A stretch of 64,000 nt of DNA from Kalmusia sp. IMI 367209. Taxonomy: Eukaryota > Ascomycota > Dothideomycetes > Pleosporales > Didymosphaeriaceae. Below are positions 51,501 to 64,000 of this stretch, in pieces. The stretch is taken from contig JAPEUQ010000008.1 in NCBI GenBank assembly GCA_027946365.1, positions 2,046,001 to 2,110,000 on the forward strand. The letters run 5' to 3'. The number at the start of each line of letters is the position of its first letter. The stretch's first letter is position 1. Under the pieces are notes generated by a model. The model was not told where the DNA came from and did not search any database. It saw only the letters and a list, made by a program, of their open reading frames with translations. Position numbers and translations under genes: made by a program.

Positions 51501-53920
51501 ATATAAACTATATAAATACGCGGTTATATCCTTTAGATTAATAAATATACTAGTAATCTTTTAAGTCCTAGTAAATAAGACCTTATATAAATACTTAGAT
51601 ATATTCTATATAGTATATCTAGACGATATATTAATTTACTCTAAGGTATACTAGAGGAATATATTAAATATGTTAGAAAGTACTAGATAAAATAAAATAA
51701 TATAACCTACTACTTTACTTAAATAAATATAAATTCTACGTTAAGGAAATTAACTACCTAGGTTTCATTATTTTAAATTAAGGAGTGGCTATGAACCTAA
51801 AAAAGTATAGGTAGTATAAGAATAGCTAATACTAAAGACTATATAAAAGGTATAATTCTTCTTAGAATTTATTAACTTTTATTAAAAGTTTATTAAAGAA
51901 TACTTAAATACTATAGTACCCCTAATAGAAATTACTAAAAGGAAGTAGGCTATAGTTAAAGTAAAGAATAAGAAAAAGTATTTAAAAACTAAAATAGCTA
52001 TTCCTAGAAGTACCAATATTACAGATAAATGACCTAATAAAAAGAAAATAAGTAGAAATTAATATATTAAACTATATACTGGCTATTATACTATTATAAG
52101 AATATAAAGATAGGAAATAGAGACTAGTATTCTACTATATAAGAAAGTTCTTAGAGTAGAACTAAATTATAATATTTATAATAAGGAACTACTAGTAGTA
52201 GTTAAAGCCTTTAAATAATAGAAAGTATAGTTACTAGGAGTACTAGAATAGATAGAAGTCTTTTTAGACTATAAAAACCGAACTAGCTTTACTATAACTA
52301 AGAAACTAAACTAACGATAAATTAGATAGTTAGAAATACTAGCTAACTTTAATTTTAAAATCTATTATAGAGCCGGAATATTAAACGGCGTTATAGATAT
52401 ATTTAACTAAAGAAGTAATCTAATAGAAAATGATAATTCAACTATATATAATATAGTATTAATATATAATAAAGATAATATACTTAGATATAACTAGACT
52501 ATAGAGTATATTAAGCTTACCAGTATTACTCTACTAAAAACTAGAAATTAAAAATTACTAAGACTATGTAAGATTGCCAGAAAAGTAATAAAAATAATAT
52601 AAACTAGTAGAATATCTTAGAAAAGCTAAAAGAGATAGCTTAGAAAGGATAGTAGTAGACGACTACTACGTAATTAAAGTAATATAATAACTTTATAAAT
52701 CTAAGAAATGGGGATATATAGGGATAGATAAAATAATTTAGTGACTTAGCCATAAATATAATATCTAAAACCTAAGGATATAAATAATAGAAATTATAGA
52801 TAACTATTTAGCCTACTTAAAAATAAGCCTAAGAGATATAAGTCCTATAGGTTATTATAACCCTTATAACCGCCTTAGAGACTATAGACTTATATAATAA
52901 TAGACTTTATAGTAAAGCTCCTAGTATTAATAAAACCTAGATTAAATAAAGTATATAACTTAATACTAGTAATTATAAAATAATTAACTAAAGTCGTATA
53001 CTTTATCCTAATAATAGAAGTAATTATAGCCTTAGAAATAGCTTATAAAGTAAAACGAACCCTTATTATAAACTATAAAAACTAGAATAGATTTTTATAG
53101 ATAAGAATAAACTCTTTATATCTAAGTTTTAAAAATATTACTAGCCAAGCTAGGTATTAAAAGAAAACTCTCGATGAGCTTTCACCTATAAACGGACGAA
53201 TAAATGGAAAGGATTAATTAAGTTCTAGAGTAGTACTTACGAATATATATAAATAAATTATAGAATAATTAAGTAAAACTATTATCTATAATATAGTTAA
53301 TATATAATAGTTTATAATTAAGTATAACTAAGTAGTTATTATATTACGTAAATTATAGATATGAGCTAACGGTATATTAAAACCTATAGGACGTAGTTAG
53401 TATCACGACCTTAGTAGAATATAAAGTAAGACTTATAAATAAACTATATTAATAGCTATATATAAATATTAAAAAAAAAGAACCTTATAACGTCTAGACA
53501 GGTGAATAAAAAAGAATTAAGGACTAACCCTTAAGAAGGGGATAAAGTCTTCCTATTATAAAAAAATTTAAAGACTAAAAGATCTAGTAATAAGCTTAAT
53601 AGTTTATAGATAGAACTATTTAAAATTATTAAAGAAATAGGACTAGTAAACTTTAAACTTAAGCTACTATAAGGAACCTATATATATCTAATATTCTATA
53701 AATCTCTACTAGAACTAGTACTAATTAATACTAAGCTAAAAACTATACTAGAACTTAAAGATAAGGAATATAAGGTTAAAGTAATTAAGGATCTATGGAA
53801 ATTTAAAAGTTAGTAGAAATACTTAGTTAAGTAAAAAGGATAGCTAAAGGACTAAAATACCTAGGAACTACTATAAAATCTTATAAATTATAAGAAACTA
53901 GTATTAAACTACTATAAGTA
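48550..53920 (+). pseudogene. Inner gypsy gag-pol with chromodomain, inactivated
   Basis: Gag reads PLLEKFNRNIKKIKTFYTSI-like from about 48580. A knuckle derivative (GYFRKDYLKKN) lies near 49325-49360. The RT active site reads IVYLDDILIYSK (51610-51645), with TRYG/FGLTNAPASF-type sequence upstream. RNase H and integrase follow to about 53.4 kb. A C-terminal chromodomain is recognisable: EYKVKVIKDL, then KYLVK-KGQ and a NTQEL segment at about 53765-53885. That places it with the chromoviruses. It is dead through RIP-type stops. Confidence 0.8.
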
Positions 53921-54613
53921 GAACCTATAAAAATAAATTTAAAAGAAGGAACTAAACTAAGATTAGAAAAGATAGAAAATTAAAATAAAAAAGAAATTAA
54001 GGAAAGAGAATTTAACCTATAACTAGCCTAGATTAGTTAATAATTTAAATAGTAGTAGTTTAGAAATAGTAGTAGTAACTATATTCTTTAAGGTCTCTCT
54101 TATTCTAAATAATCTATAGAAGACGCTACGCGAAGATTATAAAAGACTAGTATTTACTTAGCCTCCTTAATAGTAAATAATTCATGACGAAGATAAGTAG
54201 TTTCTATAATAGTAATAGTTTAACACTCTTTAATAGTAAAAGCTTAGTCTTCTTATAATAACGTTCTACTTAAACCCTTTCCTACTTTTTCTCTAGTACC
54301 TAAAGACTATATTTAGAATAAATAGTTAGATAACTAGTATAATAACTAGATATAGTATTAATAAAGTACTATAAATCTTTCTCTTTATAATAAGTATATC
54401 TATAAATTATTTTAAGATTCCGGGAAATAATATAGGACGTACATTCTTAATAAGATATAACTAAAGATTTAGGGGCTTTAGGTATAGTTAGGAAGGCTTA
54501 TAAGATAAATTAGAAAGATAGTAGTAGTATATCTTTATAAATACCTAGTAGAAGAACTAGTAGTATAATAAAGACTAAATAATATTAAAATAATTATTAT
54601 AAAAAGGAGTAAG

Positions 54614-55092
54614 TATTAATAGTATCTATTAATAAATTAAAAAATTACGCGTAATAAGTAATTATAGGCGAACCTATAGTAGATATAATAGATATAATAA
54701 GGTTCTTAGATAAACTAATAGAGTTAGTAACTTAGTAGTTATATAATAATATCCTGCTAAGAAGAGCCAAAATAGAAAAGGTGCTAGAATAAAATAATAT
54801 CCTACGCTAAGAGTAATATCCTACTAAGATTAAGGATATTAGAAAATAAATGAGATATCTAGGACTAGAGAAAGGATATATAAAAGGAAGGTTTCTAGTC
54901 TTTATTAGATTCCTTATAATTAACTTAAATTATTAACTCATCTCTTATCTAGATTAATATAAGATAACGTTAGCTTTAATATACTTTATTAAAGTAGTAT
55001 AAGCTTTATTTATTATCTAATTAACTAGTACTAGACCTCCTAAAGCCTACCTTACTCAGCCTACTTAAGGTAAGTAATCCCTATATATAATA
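54614..55092 (+). repeat. 3' LTR of inner gypsy
   Basis: 479 bp, matching 47876-48357 with transitions. Confidence 0.9.
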
Positions 55093-55097
55093 GTTTA

Positions 55098-57500
55098 GAA
55101 AGTACTTAGAGGATTATTTAGATTAGGGTTAGATATATTACTTAAAGTTATTAGTAGGAGCGCTAATTTCTTTATAAAGAAGAAAGATAGTACTCTTAGA
55201 CTCTATATAGATTATTAGGGCTTAAATAGAATTATAGTAAAGAACTATAGTTCTTTATTTTTAATTTTAGAGTCTCTAGATTACTTAATAAAAGTAAAAA
55301 TCTATACTAAACTTAATTTATAAGAAGCGTATTATTAAGTCTATATTATAGAAGGGGATAAGTGGAAGACTATCTTTTATATAAAATATAACTACTTTAA
55401 GTATATAGTTATATCTTTTAGTTTAATAAATATCTCTATATAGTTTTTAGGTATTAATTATATAAACACTAGTAGAACTAGTTAATATAACTTATATTAT
55501 ATATTTAGATGATATACTAATCTTCTCTAACTTAGAGGAAAATTATAGAAGTTATATTTAGAAGATATTATAATAGTTACGTAATGCAAAGTTATTTATT
55601 AATCTAAAGAAATATAAATAGTATACTAGATTTATAGAGTACCTAGGTTTTATTATTATACCTAAAGGCCTTAGTATTAATCCTAGTAAAATTAAGATAA
55701 TCTAAAAATAACTAATACCTAAAATAATTAGAAATATATAAATATTTATAGGCTTTATAAATTATTATTATTAATTTATAGTTAACTTTTAAAGATTATA
55801 CTTCCTTTAACTAAATTAATCTAGAAAGCGTTAGGTAGCGCCTAGACTAGGCCAGCCATAAGAAGGGAGGAAAGCGTAAAGCTAGACCTAGGCCCTAAAG
55901 ATAGGAAATCTTTTAAGGAGATATAAGATACCTTTTTATAAGTCCTAATCTTAGTATATTTTAAATATAGAAGATAAATCTATATTAAAATAAACGTCTT
56001 AGGAGGAGCTATTAGTACTATATTAAGCTAATTAGTCCCTAATATAGATAAACTAGGGTATTAATGCCTAATTAATTTCTTTTAAAGAAACTAAATAGCG
56101 CGTAGTATAATTATAATATCTATAATAAGGAATTTCTTATAATAGTAGAATATATTAAGTATTAATATTATTACCTAGGAGGTTAATATTTTAAAATCCT
56201 AATAAACTATTATAACCTTTAGTAGTTTATAAAGATAAAGGTTCTATTATTCTATTATATTTAATTATATTTAACTTTGACTAAATATAACTTTATAATA
56301 ATATATAGAGCTAAATTAATAAATCTAGCTAACGTACTATTATATCACCCTAACTATATACTTAAAGCCGTATAACTAAAATATAAGTATAATAAGATCT
56401 TTATTAACTTATTAAAAGAGATATTATTTTAATAGAAGGATAATAAAATAGAGATATCTATAATTACTAGATTTTATAAAAACTAAGAGTATAACTTAGA
56501 ACTAAAAAAGATATCTAGAAGTTTAAAAACGTAATAAAGATTATCTTAAGAAATATAATTAAGTCTTAGAGTTACTAGACTTAGACGAAGGGGAGTTAGA
56601 TATCTTAAATAATAAAGATAATGTTTAGGTATAAAGTAGCCCTAAATAGTCTAGTAAAATCTCTATATTATAAATAAGGATAGAAACGCTAGCTAAGTAA
56701 GCTCAAGCTATTAAGAGTTATTATAATAGCCCTCTATCTAAACACTTTAGTATTACTAAAATACTTAAACGCGTAAAGTATAAGTATATTTAGCTAAATA
56801 TAATAAAGGATATCTCTAATTACGTTTATAACTATAAATATTACTAAAGAGTCACTTTAAAAAAGTATAAACCTTATAGGCTCTTATAACCTCTACTAGT
56901 CTCTAATAGTCTTTAGTAGTATATAACTATAAATTTTATTATTAATCTACTACTAAATAAGTTTACTAGAGTGGTATATAATATAATTCTTATTATTTAT
57001 AATTATTTCTTAAAAATATATTATTATATACCTACTTAAATAGATTAGGACGGTGACGATCTTATATAGATATAAATCTATAAAATAATCTATCTATATA
57101 ATAATCCTTAAAGCGTGATTTTAAATAGAGAACTAATTATAAGAGCTAAATATTAGGATACCTTTTACTACTATCTAAATATAAAGCGTATATTAACGTT
57201 AGCTTTTATTTATAGACTAATAGGTAGACTAAATATTAAAATTAGATTCTAGAGTAGTATCTTTATATATTTTATATACTAGAATAGGATGATTAGATCT
57301 TATAAATCTTATTAATAGAATTCACCTATAATAATAGTAAATATATATCTACTAATTATACGTCATTCTAAGTATATTTTAGGTATAATCTATAAGAGCT
57401 TAATTAGCCTAATTAGGCGCTAGATAGTAGAGAAAGCCTTTAAGAATTTACTTTAGCCTCTAGACTAATTAATATACGTTTAGAATACTATAGAAAGTTA
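55098..57500 (+). pseudogene. Outer gypsy RT, RNase H and integrase
   Basis: The RT is unusually readable: GALIFFIKKKDSTLRLYIDY (about 55165-55220), IYTKLNL-EAYY-VYI-EGDKWKT (55300-55380) and the active site IYLDDILIFS (55499-55528). Integrase follows: a KPYRLL-PLLVS stretch (about 56868-56915), an INFIINLLLNKF segment (56930-56965) and an IYYYIPTQID segment (about 57015-57050). Stops are TAA/TAG. 57500-58375 is not recognisable. Confidence 0.8.
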
Positions 57501-58375
57501 AAAGTAGTAAAGGCTTACTAAAAGTATTTATAGATAAGAAAAAACTCCCACTAGAGCTTAAAGTAGGGATAAGGTATATATCTTAAATAGGTATATAAGA
57601 TTTATAAGACTAAGTAAGAAACTAGATTAGAAATTCCTAGACCTAGAAATAATTACTAAAACTATTAATAATTCGCTAATAATATACTATATAAAACTAA
57701 CTAGTCTAGATAAAGTCTATTTAATATTTTATTCTTCTTTATTAAAACTATAACTGCTACGCGGCTCTTTATTATACCTATAAGAGCTAATTAACGACAC
57801 AATGCGCCAATTTAGGGATAATATCTATAAAGTAAATAAAATTCTAAAATAAAGATATAATAAATAGGACTAATAAAAATATCTTATTAAATAGACTAAT
57901 TATAGCCCTAATAATAACTCCTAGGAACTAAAAGTAAATCTTAATAGAGAAATACTAAAATAGTATTAGAAGAAGTTTAAAATAAAACCTTAAAGGTTTA
58001 CTATAAAGTAACTAGCGTAGAAGTAGGACTATAAATATCCCTTAAAAAGAGGAGAGATAATTAATAGCTAGGATTTAGTCTAATTAAGGACTGAGAAAGT
58101 ACTACTTAGGGGCTAATAACGCTAAATTAGACTTATCTATAGATAAAAGATCTTACTATTATCTTTTATCTTTAAGACTTACTATATATCTCCTATAGGG
58201 AGTTTAGTAGAGGAGTCATCTTATATAGATAGAATGTTTTAATAGTATAGTTAAATATAGAAAAAAGATCTTTTAGAAAAATATAAACTTTATAAATATA
58301 AGAATTAGAAACGTTAATTAAAAAGAATTTTATTTAAAGAAGAGCTAAAGCTTATAAGAAGTTAGACTATTATCA
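57501..58375 (+). other. Unassigned sequence between outer gypsy integrase and copia C3
   Basis: It probably covers the gypsy integrase C-terminus and 3' region. I see no LTR matching 45473-45624 and no other domain. It ends TATCA just before the copia LTR; C2 is preceded by TATCG. Confidence 0.4.
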
Positions 58376-58577
58376 TGGATATGAGGCTCTAGGTTAAGCT
58401 TTAAGCAACGGAACGATCACGATCCGAAGGATTCTAATAATCTAAATATTAAATACTTAGAGTTTTATAAGTAGAAGATCTTATAATCTATAAATTCTAT
58501 CTATCTAGCTTATATTTCTTATATAGTAATCTGATTAATTCGCTTACTAAAAATAATAATCTAATATTAACTCTATA
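58376..58577 (+). repeat. 5' LTR of copia C3
   Basis: 202 bp starting TGGATATGAGGCTC and ending AACTCTATA. The TG start is preserved here, while C1 and C2 show TA. Confidence 0.85.
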
Positions 58578-58594
58578 ATTATAAGCCTAGCGCT
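58578..58594 (+). other. Copia C3 primer-binding site, half-tRNA iMet type
   Basis: ATTATAAGCCTAGCGC directly follows the LTR. With RIP reversed it resembles GGTTATGAGCCCAG, complementary to the anticodon stem-loop of initiator tRNA-Met as in Drosophila copia. The same site is present in C1 and C2. Confidence 0.55.
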
Positions 58595-58699
58595 TTAGGA
58601 CGTAGAAAAGTTCTTCTTATATACTTTAAACGTTAAGGATTACTGTATTTCTTTACCACTCCAATCTTAAAGATCCCGATTAACTCTTCTATTTATAAA

Positions 58700-61600
58700 A
58701 ATAACTAATATAGTGATCCTAGTAGAAAGATATTAATTTATAAATTATATAAGCTAGCCCTACTAGTACGTACAGCTCCAATTCCACGCTAAAAACCGTA
58801 GAGTATAAAATTAAGTAGACCTAGACGCTTATAACGCCAAAATAATCAATAATATAATACTAGTATATCTAAGTTAACTAATAAACGCCTCTAATAAATA
58901 GCTAAAAAGTTATAATCTTAAGCTTACTAAGTATAAATTATAAATGATGGAATGATTAATACTTATATTAAGAGTATAAAATATCTAAAACTAAGTTTAT
59001 ATTATAATATCTCTAATCTCCTTACTCCTATAATAATTAAATTAGTAAGTAAGGATAAATTAATATTATAAGCTCTTATATAAGCTTTAAAGAGTAATCT
59101 TATACTAACTAAAGCTAATATAAAAAACCTAGTTTAAGCTAATATTATACTTACCTTAAAAGGCTAAGAACGCTAGGCCAAATCCTAAAACCTAGTATAA
59201 GGACTAGCTACTTATCTATAATAAAGCTAAAACCTATAAGATTACTAATATTAAGGAGGAGTTTATAGTACATGATTTTCTAGATACGCTAACTCCTAAG
59301 ATCGCGTTAGATTAGATACGATCTATAAATTAATATATTATCTAAGACTAAACTTTAGATAATAAATCCCTTAATTTAGTATAAGTTAGAAAGATCTTTT
59401 CTTTACTATTATAAGAATATACGCTCTAAATAAATAATAGAAAAGCCTTAGAAATATTCTCTACTTTTATAGGATAAAGCTTAGATGTGAAATAAGCTAG
59501 ATTAATAAAAGATAATAAAGCGTAGGAAACTAGAGGAAACCCTACCCTTATAAGAATGGAAAATACAAATGGGATTTAATAATCTATAAATATCTATAAC
59601 TAACTATTATAGGATTATTACTACTAGGGTATAACCTATATCACTCTCTAAATAGGAAAAGAAGGCGATCCTTAATCATCTTACTAAACCTAAATAGAAT
59701 AATCTATATACTAAGATAACTAAAAAGGATGGATTAGCTATACTATACTAACTCTAAAATTTCTAGGAATAATAGTTACTATATTTATAGACCTAGATAA
59801 ATTTCCTTAATCTAATAATAATACTATAAATATATATTCTACTATAACTTTTAGTACTCATCCTTTCTTAGAGAGTATAATCCTAGATAGAAGAGTTATA
59901 ATATATTTTATTAATAATCACACTTTACTAGTATCTAAAATATTTAAGAAGCCACCTATAATTTAGAGCGTAAAAATAGAGATATAAGTATTTCTAATCT
60001 TAGAAACTAGAGAAAGACTTCTTAAAAGAATACTATATAACGAAAATAAAGCTTAATCTAAAGATCTATTATTTAAAAATATAAAAGTTATTAAAGATTT
60101 TTATATTAATATAGTATTAGAAGCTCATTTAAAGAAGGTAGGAATCTAGTATCTTAGCTTAAATAATATACTACGTATAGGAACTATAGAATAGAGTATT
60201 ATTTTAGCTAAGCTAAGTTATAAATATAACCTTACGTTTTTAGAATATAAACTAATCCCCTACTATTTATTAATAATAAGTATAATGCGATCAGCTAAAC
60301 GCCGAATAATATATAATATACTAAAAATAAATAGTAAAAGCTCTAATATTAGCGCTCTAGTTACCTAGGCTTAAAAGCGTTAAAAGCCTTAGTCTATAAC
60401 GTATATAATATATAAATTAAAGGGATTATATAATTAAACTATAAGTATTATATAACTATCTATACTACGTAGGTAATCTTAAGACGACTAAGGGAAAGAT
60501 TATCTAGACCTTTTATAGGATCTTCTAGGATCTATTTAATATATCTATAGGATAATTAAACGAGAACTGGTTATTAATTATAAAAGAAAAGTTTAGTAGG
60601 AAGATCTATAATAATAACCTCTAAGTAAAAATAATTATAAAAATTATAATAATAATTAAAAGTTTTATAAAATATATTATAATAAAATATAAATTTACTA
60701 TTACTATAATCTACTAGAATAACGATACTATAATACTACTATAAAGAGGAAGATTAAAATATAAAATCTAGATAGAATAAGAAGGTATAGAGATTAGCTA
60801 GCCACTACCTTATATATATAAGCTAAACGGTGCGCCGGAAAGAGTAGGGTAAAAATTATAATAAAAGCTATTAAAATAAGAATAGAAGTAAATCTCTCTA
60901 TTAAACTATAGCCTAAGATTATAGATATAATAATATAACTTTATAGAATAAGTCCTTTTATTACTTATAGTCTTTAATCTCCAAACGAAGTACTAGATAG
61001 CTAGTTTTAATAATATTTTTAATATTATAAGCCTATAACTATAAGAGCTATAATAGCTAATCTATATTTAAACTAGAGTAGAATCTTTATCTATAACTAC
61101 TACGCATATCCTTTAAATAGGGAGCGCAGTAGGACACGATAGATGAGGATTTAAAGTAAATCTAAAAGCTTATATTAAATATCTAGTAGAATATAGAGTT
61201 TTTAATATCTATAGAATATAGATTTTAATACTTAATTAAGTAATTATAATATATAATATTACGTTTAATAAAAATCTATTCTATAAAGAGACTTCTAATA
61301 AGGAGATTCTAAAAAAAAAAATAGAGAAGATTATTAAGATTCTTAATAAAGAAGAAATTACTAATCTAGAAAAGATCTATAAATAAATCCTTAATCCTCT
61401 ATCTAAACTATTTAAGTAAGTAAGTACTAAAACTAGATCTACTACTAAAAAGATCCTTAGAGGAGAAGAAATTAAGTAGATTAAAAGACGGCCAGTTAGT
61501 TTTTTAGTTATAAAATCTTAAGATTAGACTCTACACAGACTATAAGCGTAGCTAGTAAATAATTAAAAGCTTATATAGAGAGATCTAAGAATATAGAACT

Positions 61601-63745
61601 TATAACCCTTAATAGAATACTAGAGCTAGGTATTTTAGAGAATAATCTATTAAGGGATTACTAGAAGATTAATACCTAACTAGGTATATATTAACTAGGT
61701 AGGACTGGAACACCGCTCCTAGAGGATAAAGATACCCCTTAGTATAAGCCTAAGAGCTTAACGCCTACCTCTTAAACTAGATTAGAAGATCCTATAGCCC
61801 TAGATAAAGTAGTAAACCTACTAGTATACTAAAGATAAAGATATATTAATAATTATACTATTTATATAAATATAAGACTATAGGAAATACTCCTATAGAT
61901 AATTAAGTATATAGATACTTACCATTTAGATAATAAAGGAGTAGAAGATCTAGATCTAGTAATTAGCTAGAGGGTAAGATAAACTAAAGTATTTATATAC
62001 TAATTATAGATCTATCTAATAATCCTTAATAAAATTTTATAAATATATTCTTTCTTAGAGTAATAGAGGCCTAGGATAAGCAGCAACCCTTTATTATAAT
62101 TAATTTAATTATAGAGTTAGTTATACTCTTAAAGTTATAGTTAATAATACCTCCTATTTATTTATATAGAGATAAGCTTCTAAAAGAACCCTTAAATTAG
62201 AAGTAATTAAGTATATATCTACTTAGAAAGTTTTTTAAATAAGCCTCTTATAAAGAAATCGACACACTTTAAAAGAAAGGAATATAGTTAGAAATTTAAT
62301 AAGATAAAGCTTCTAAATATCTACTTCTACTAAAATAGGTTTAGATATATAAATATAATTAAAATAAATACTTTCTTAAGTATAAAGTTTATATTATTAT
62401 AAAAGGAGATTTCTAAGAGAATGATATACTTAGTTTAATATATATAGCTACTTTAGTAGCCTATTCTTTTAGAATAGCTATAGCGATTATAGTAGAATTT
62501 AATCTAGAAATTCTTTAATATAATATAGTAGGTATATTTCTAAATATCTATATTATAGTAAAAATCTAGTACTCTATAAGCTCCTAGATAGTTTTAAAAA
62601 GCTAAAAATATATAAAACTTAATAAAACTCTATATAGCTTAAGAGATTTACTACTCCTTTAGTATAAGGAGTTCTTAGGCACGCTTAAAGCTAGAGGGCT
62701 TAGCGTATTAAAAGAAGAACTATATTTATTTTTAATAAGAAATGAAGGATTTTAATAATCTTCTATATAGATAATATTCTTCTTATTTTTAAGAAAGATA
62801 TAAGTAAGAAGCTTAAGTAATATAGGATTAGATTATAGAAAAATATAAGGTAGAGTAATAAGGATCTATTAAGTAATTTTTAGGGTATATATTATAAGAG
62901 ATTAAGAATATAGGATGATTACCCTAATATATAATATCTATATTAATAAGATTATGAAACGGTTTAAGTTAAATATTAATAAGAGCTTTCTAGCTATATC
63001 CTTACTATTAGAAGAGCTTAGAAAATATTTTAGAGAAGTAATAAAGAGAGATATTAAGATCTATTAAAAATATATTAGATTAGTACTTTATATAGCGATT
63101 ATAATATGACTAGATATTACTTTTATAGTATTAAAACTCTTATACTTTCTTATAAATCTAGGCTTAGAATATCTTATAATAGTAGATTATATAATCACTT
63201 TTCTATATAGAACGCTAGAAATCCATTTAATATAGAGGGTATAATAACCCTAATCTACTAATTTATAAAAATATCTTATTTATAGATAATCTAGAGACTA
63301 GATAATCTTCTTATAAATATATTATTATACTATTTAGAGGATTAATCTTATGGAAAGTAGCTTACTAGAGTATAATAATAATATCTATAATAGAAATAGA
63401 GCTTCTAGCTTTAAAGTATATAAGTAAAGAAGTAATAGCTCTAAAATATTTCTTTTATAAGCTTACCCTAGACTTAGGAGATATATAGCGAATTTTCTAT
63501 GATAATAAGTAGATAATTAGACTTATTATAGAAAAAAATAAGCGTATAACTATATGTCTATGCCATATTAACATTTAGAATATATAGCTATAATAAGAGT
63601 ACGTAAAAGGATCTTTTAAAGTTTTCTATCTATCTATAAATAATATACTAGTAGATAGGCTTACTAAACTATTAATAAAATAGTAGTTTATATATTTTAT
63701 AAAGCTTCTAAATCTATAAGATTTAATTACTATATAGTAGAAAGA
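58700..63745 (+). pseudogene. Copia C3 gag-pol polyprotein, inactivated
   Basis: The protease region reads STHPFLESIILDRGVIIYFI (about 59850-59920; family WILDSGAT). The GAG-pre-integrase and integrase zinc part read LKALKALVYNVYNI (about 60370-60415). The integrase core includes ENWLLIIKEKFSRKIY (60560-60610) and a YKLNGAPERVG motif (60818-60850). The RT covers about 62270-63050, with a PVAR/SLRILLALAA-type block near 62440-62500, LNKALYGLRDLLLL near 62610-62650, and an active-site region in the YVDD position at 62761-62790. RNase H ends near 63745. Stops are RIP-type throughout. Confidence 0.82.
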
Positions 63746-64000
63746 TTAATAAAGAAACTATAATTAAATTATTATAAAAGAAGCTAAGCTCCTCTATAGG
63801 ATATCATCTACTAATATAGCTTAAGGGCAATATAATATTATAAAAGTATAAAAAATCTATTAACTAAAGTTAAGGAAGAGTAAAAGCTCTATTTAATTAT
63901 TTAAAAAGATTTAAAAACTTATTAAATAGTATATAGGCCTTAGTATACTTCTATATATCTATAAGACTACTATGAATCACCTAAGTACTATAGGAAAAGG

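Larger units (their letters stand above)
47876..55092 (+). mobile_element. Inner chromodomain gypsy retrotransposon, full length
   Basis: 7.2 kb with LTRs of 482 and 479 bp (47876-48357, 54614-55092) starting TATTAATAGTA and ending ATAATA. A perfect 5-bp duplication, GTTTA, flanks it (47871-47875, 55093-55097). It is inserted in the pol region of the outer gypsy in the same orientation. A purine run (AAAAAGGAG) precedes the right LTR at 54601-54609. Confidence 0.9.
45625..58375 (+). mobile_element. Outer gypsy (Ty3) element, split by a second gypsy element
   Basis: Gag and protease lie at 45625-47870 and RT to integrase at 55098-about 57500. The interior 47876-55092 is another gypsy element bounded by GTTTA duplications. 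No 3' LTR is seen. The right part ends against the copia C3 LTR, so the 3' end was lost or replaced. Confidence 0.78.
58376..64000 (+). mobile_element. C3: Ty1/copia retrotransposon, 3' end beyond window
   Basis: 5' LTR, primer site, gag, protease, integrase, RT and RNase H in copia order, in opposite orientation to C1. No insertion interrupts it within the window, so it serves as the reference for C1 and C2. It is RIP-mutated. Confidence 0.88.

Noticed and set aside
1500..64000. Centromeric satellite or telomeric region
   Set aside because: No higher-order satellite and no TTAGGG repeats are present. Transposon content fits an AT-rich isochore, although a pericentromeric or subtelomeric position cannot be excluded.

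Overview
The window is fungal nuclear DNA, most likely from a filamentous ascomycete (Pezizomycotina). It splits sharply in two. Positions 1-1471 are ordinary gene-density DNA holding the 3' part of one intron-containing MFS transporter gene. Everything from about 1.5 kb to the end is an AT-rich block with almost no CpA or TpG dinucleotides and abundant TpA. That is the signature of repeat-induced point mutation (RIP: C to T at CpA on either strand). No host gene is recognisable in the block; what can be read are decayed transposons, many inserted into one another.

Layout. 1834-12557: a pogo end (P0), a gypsy 5' end, a chromodomain gypsy element with both LTRs (3004-10500) and a complete pogo/Fot1 element on the minus strand (P1, 10602-12446), set among fragments of an unclassified repeat called X here. 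14565-41706: one Ty1/copia element (C1) on the minus strand, expanded from about 7.5 kb to 27 kb by insertions. These are a pogo element in its 3' LTR (P2), a hAT element in its RNase H region (hAT1, 18684-35205) and an X element in its reverse transcriptase (X2, 36590-37812). hAT1 itself contains a gypsy element (21104-28052) inside its transposase gene and an X element (X1, 31548-34616) in its right terminal repeat; X1 in turn holds another pogo (P4, 32192-34038). 41707-45472: broken pogo, hAT and copia (C2) pieces. 45473-58375: a gypsy element split by a younger chromodomain gypsy (47876-55092). 58376-64000: the 5' three quarters of a third copia copy (C3) on the plus strand, cut by the window end.

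The most unusual items are these. (1) hAT1 carries two divergent genes, a BED-finger hAT transposase and an unrecognised protein of about 250 residues, separated by a 41-bp tandem array and enclosed by terminal inverted repeats of about 1.23 kb, with a perfect 8-bp target duplication. (2) The X family has two complete copies of about 1.22 kb with the same ends, exact 12- and 14-bp flanking direct repeats and no terminal inverted repeats; it carries the promoter side and first ~260 codons of an unrecognised gene. X2 is visibly less mutated than its surroundings.

Element boundaries were read by eye from matching copies and target duplications; protein identities come from recognisable motifs in mutated frames. 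Copy ages and insertion order are inferred from nesting. No database search was possible.
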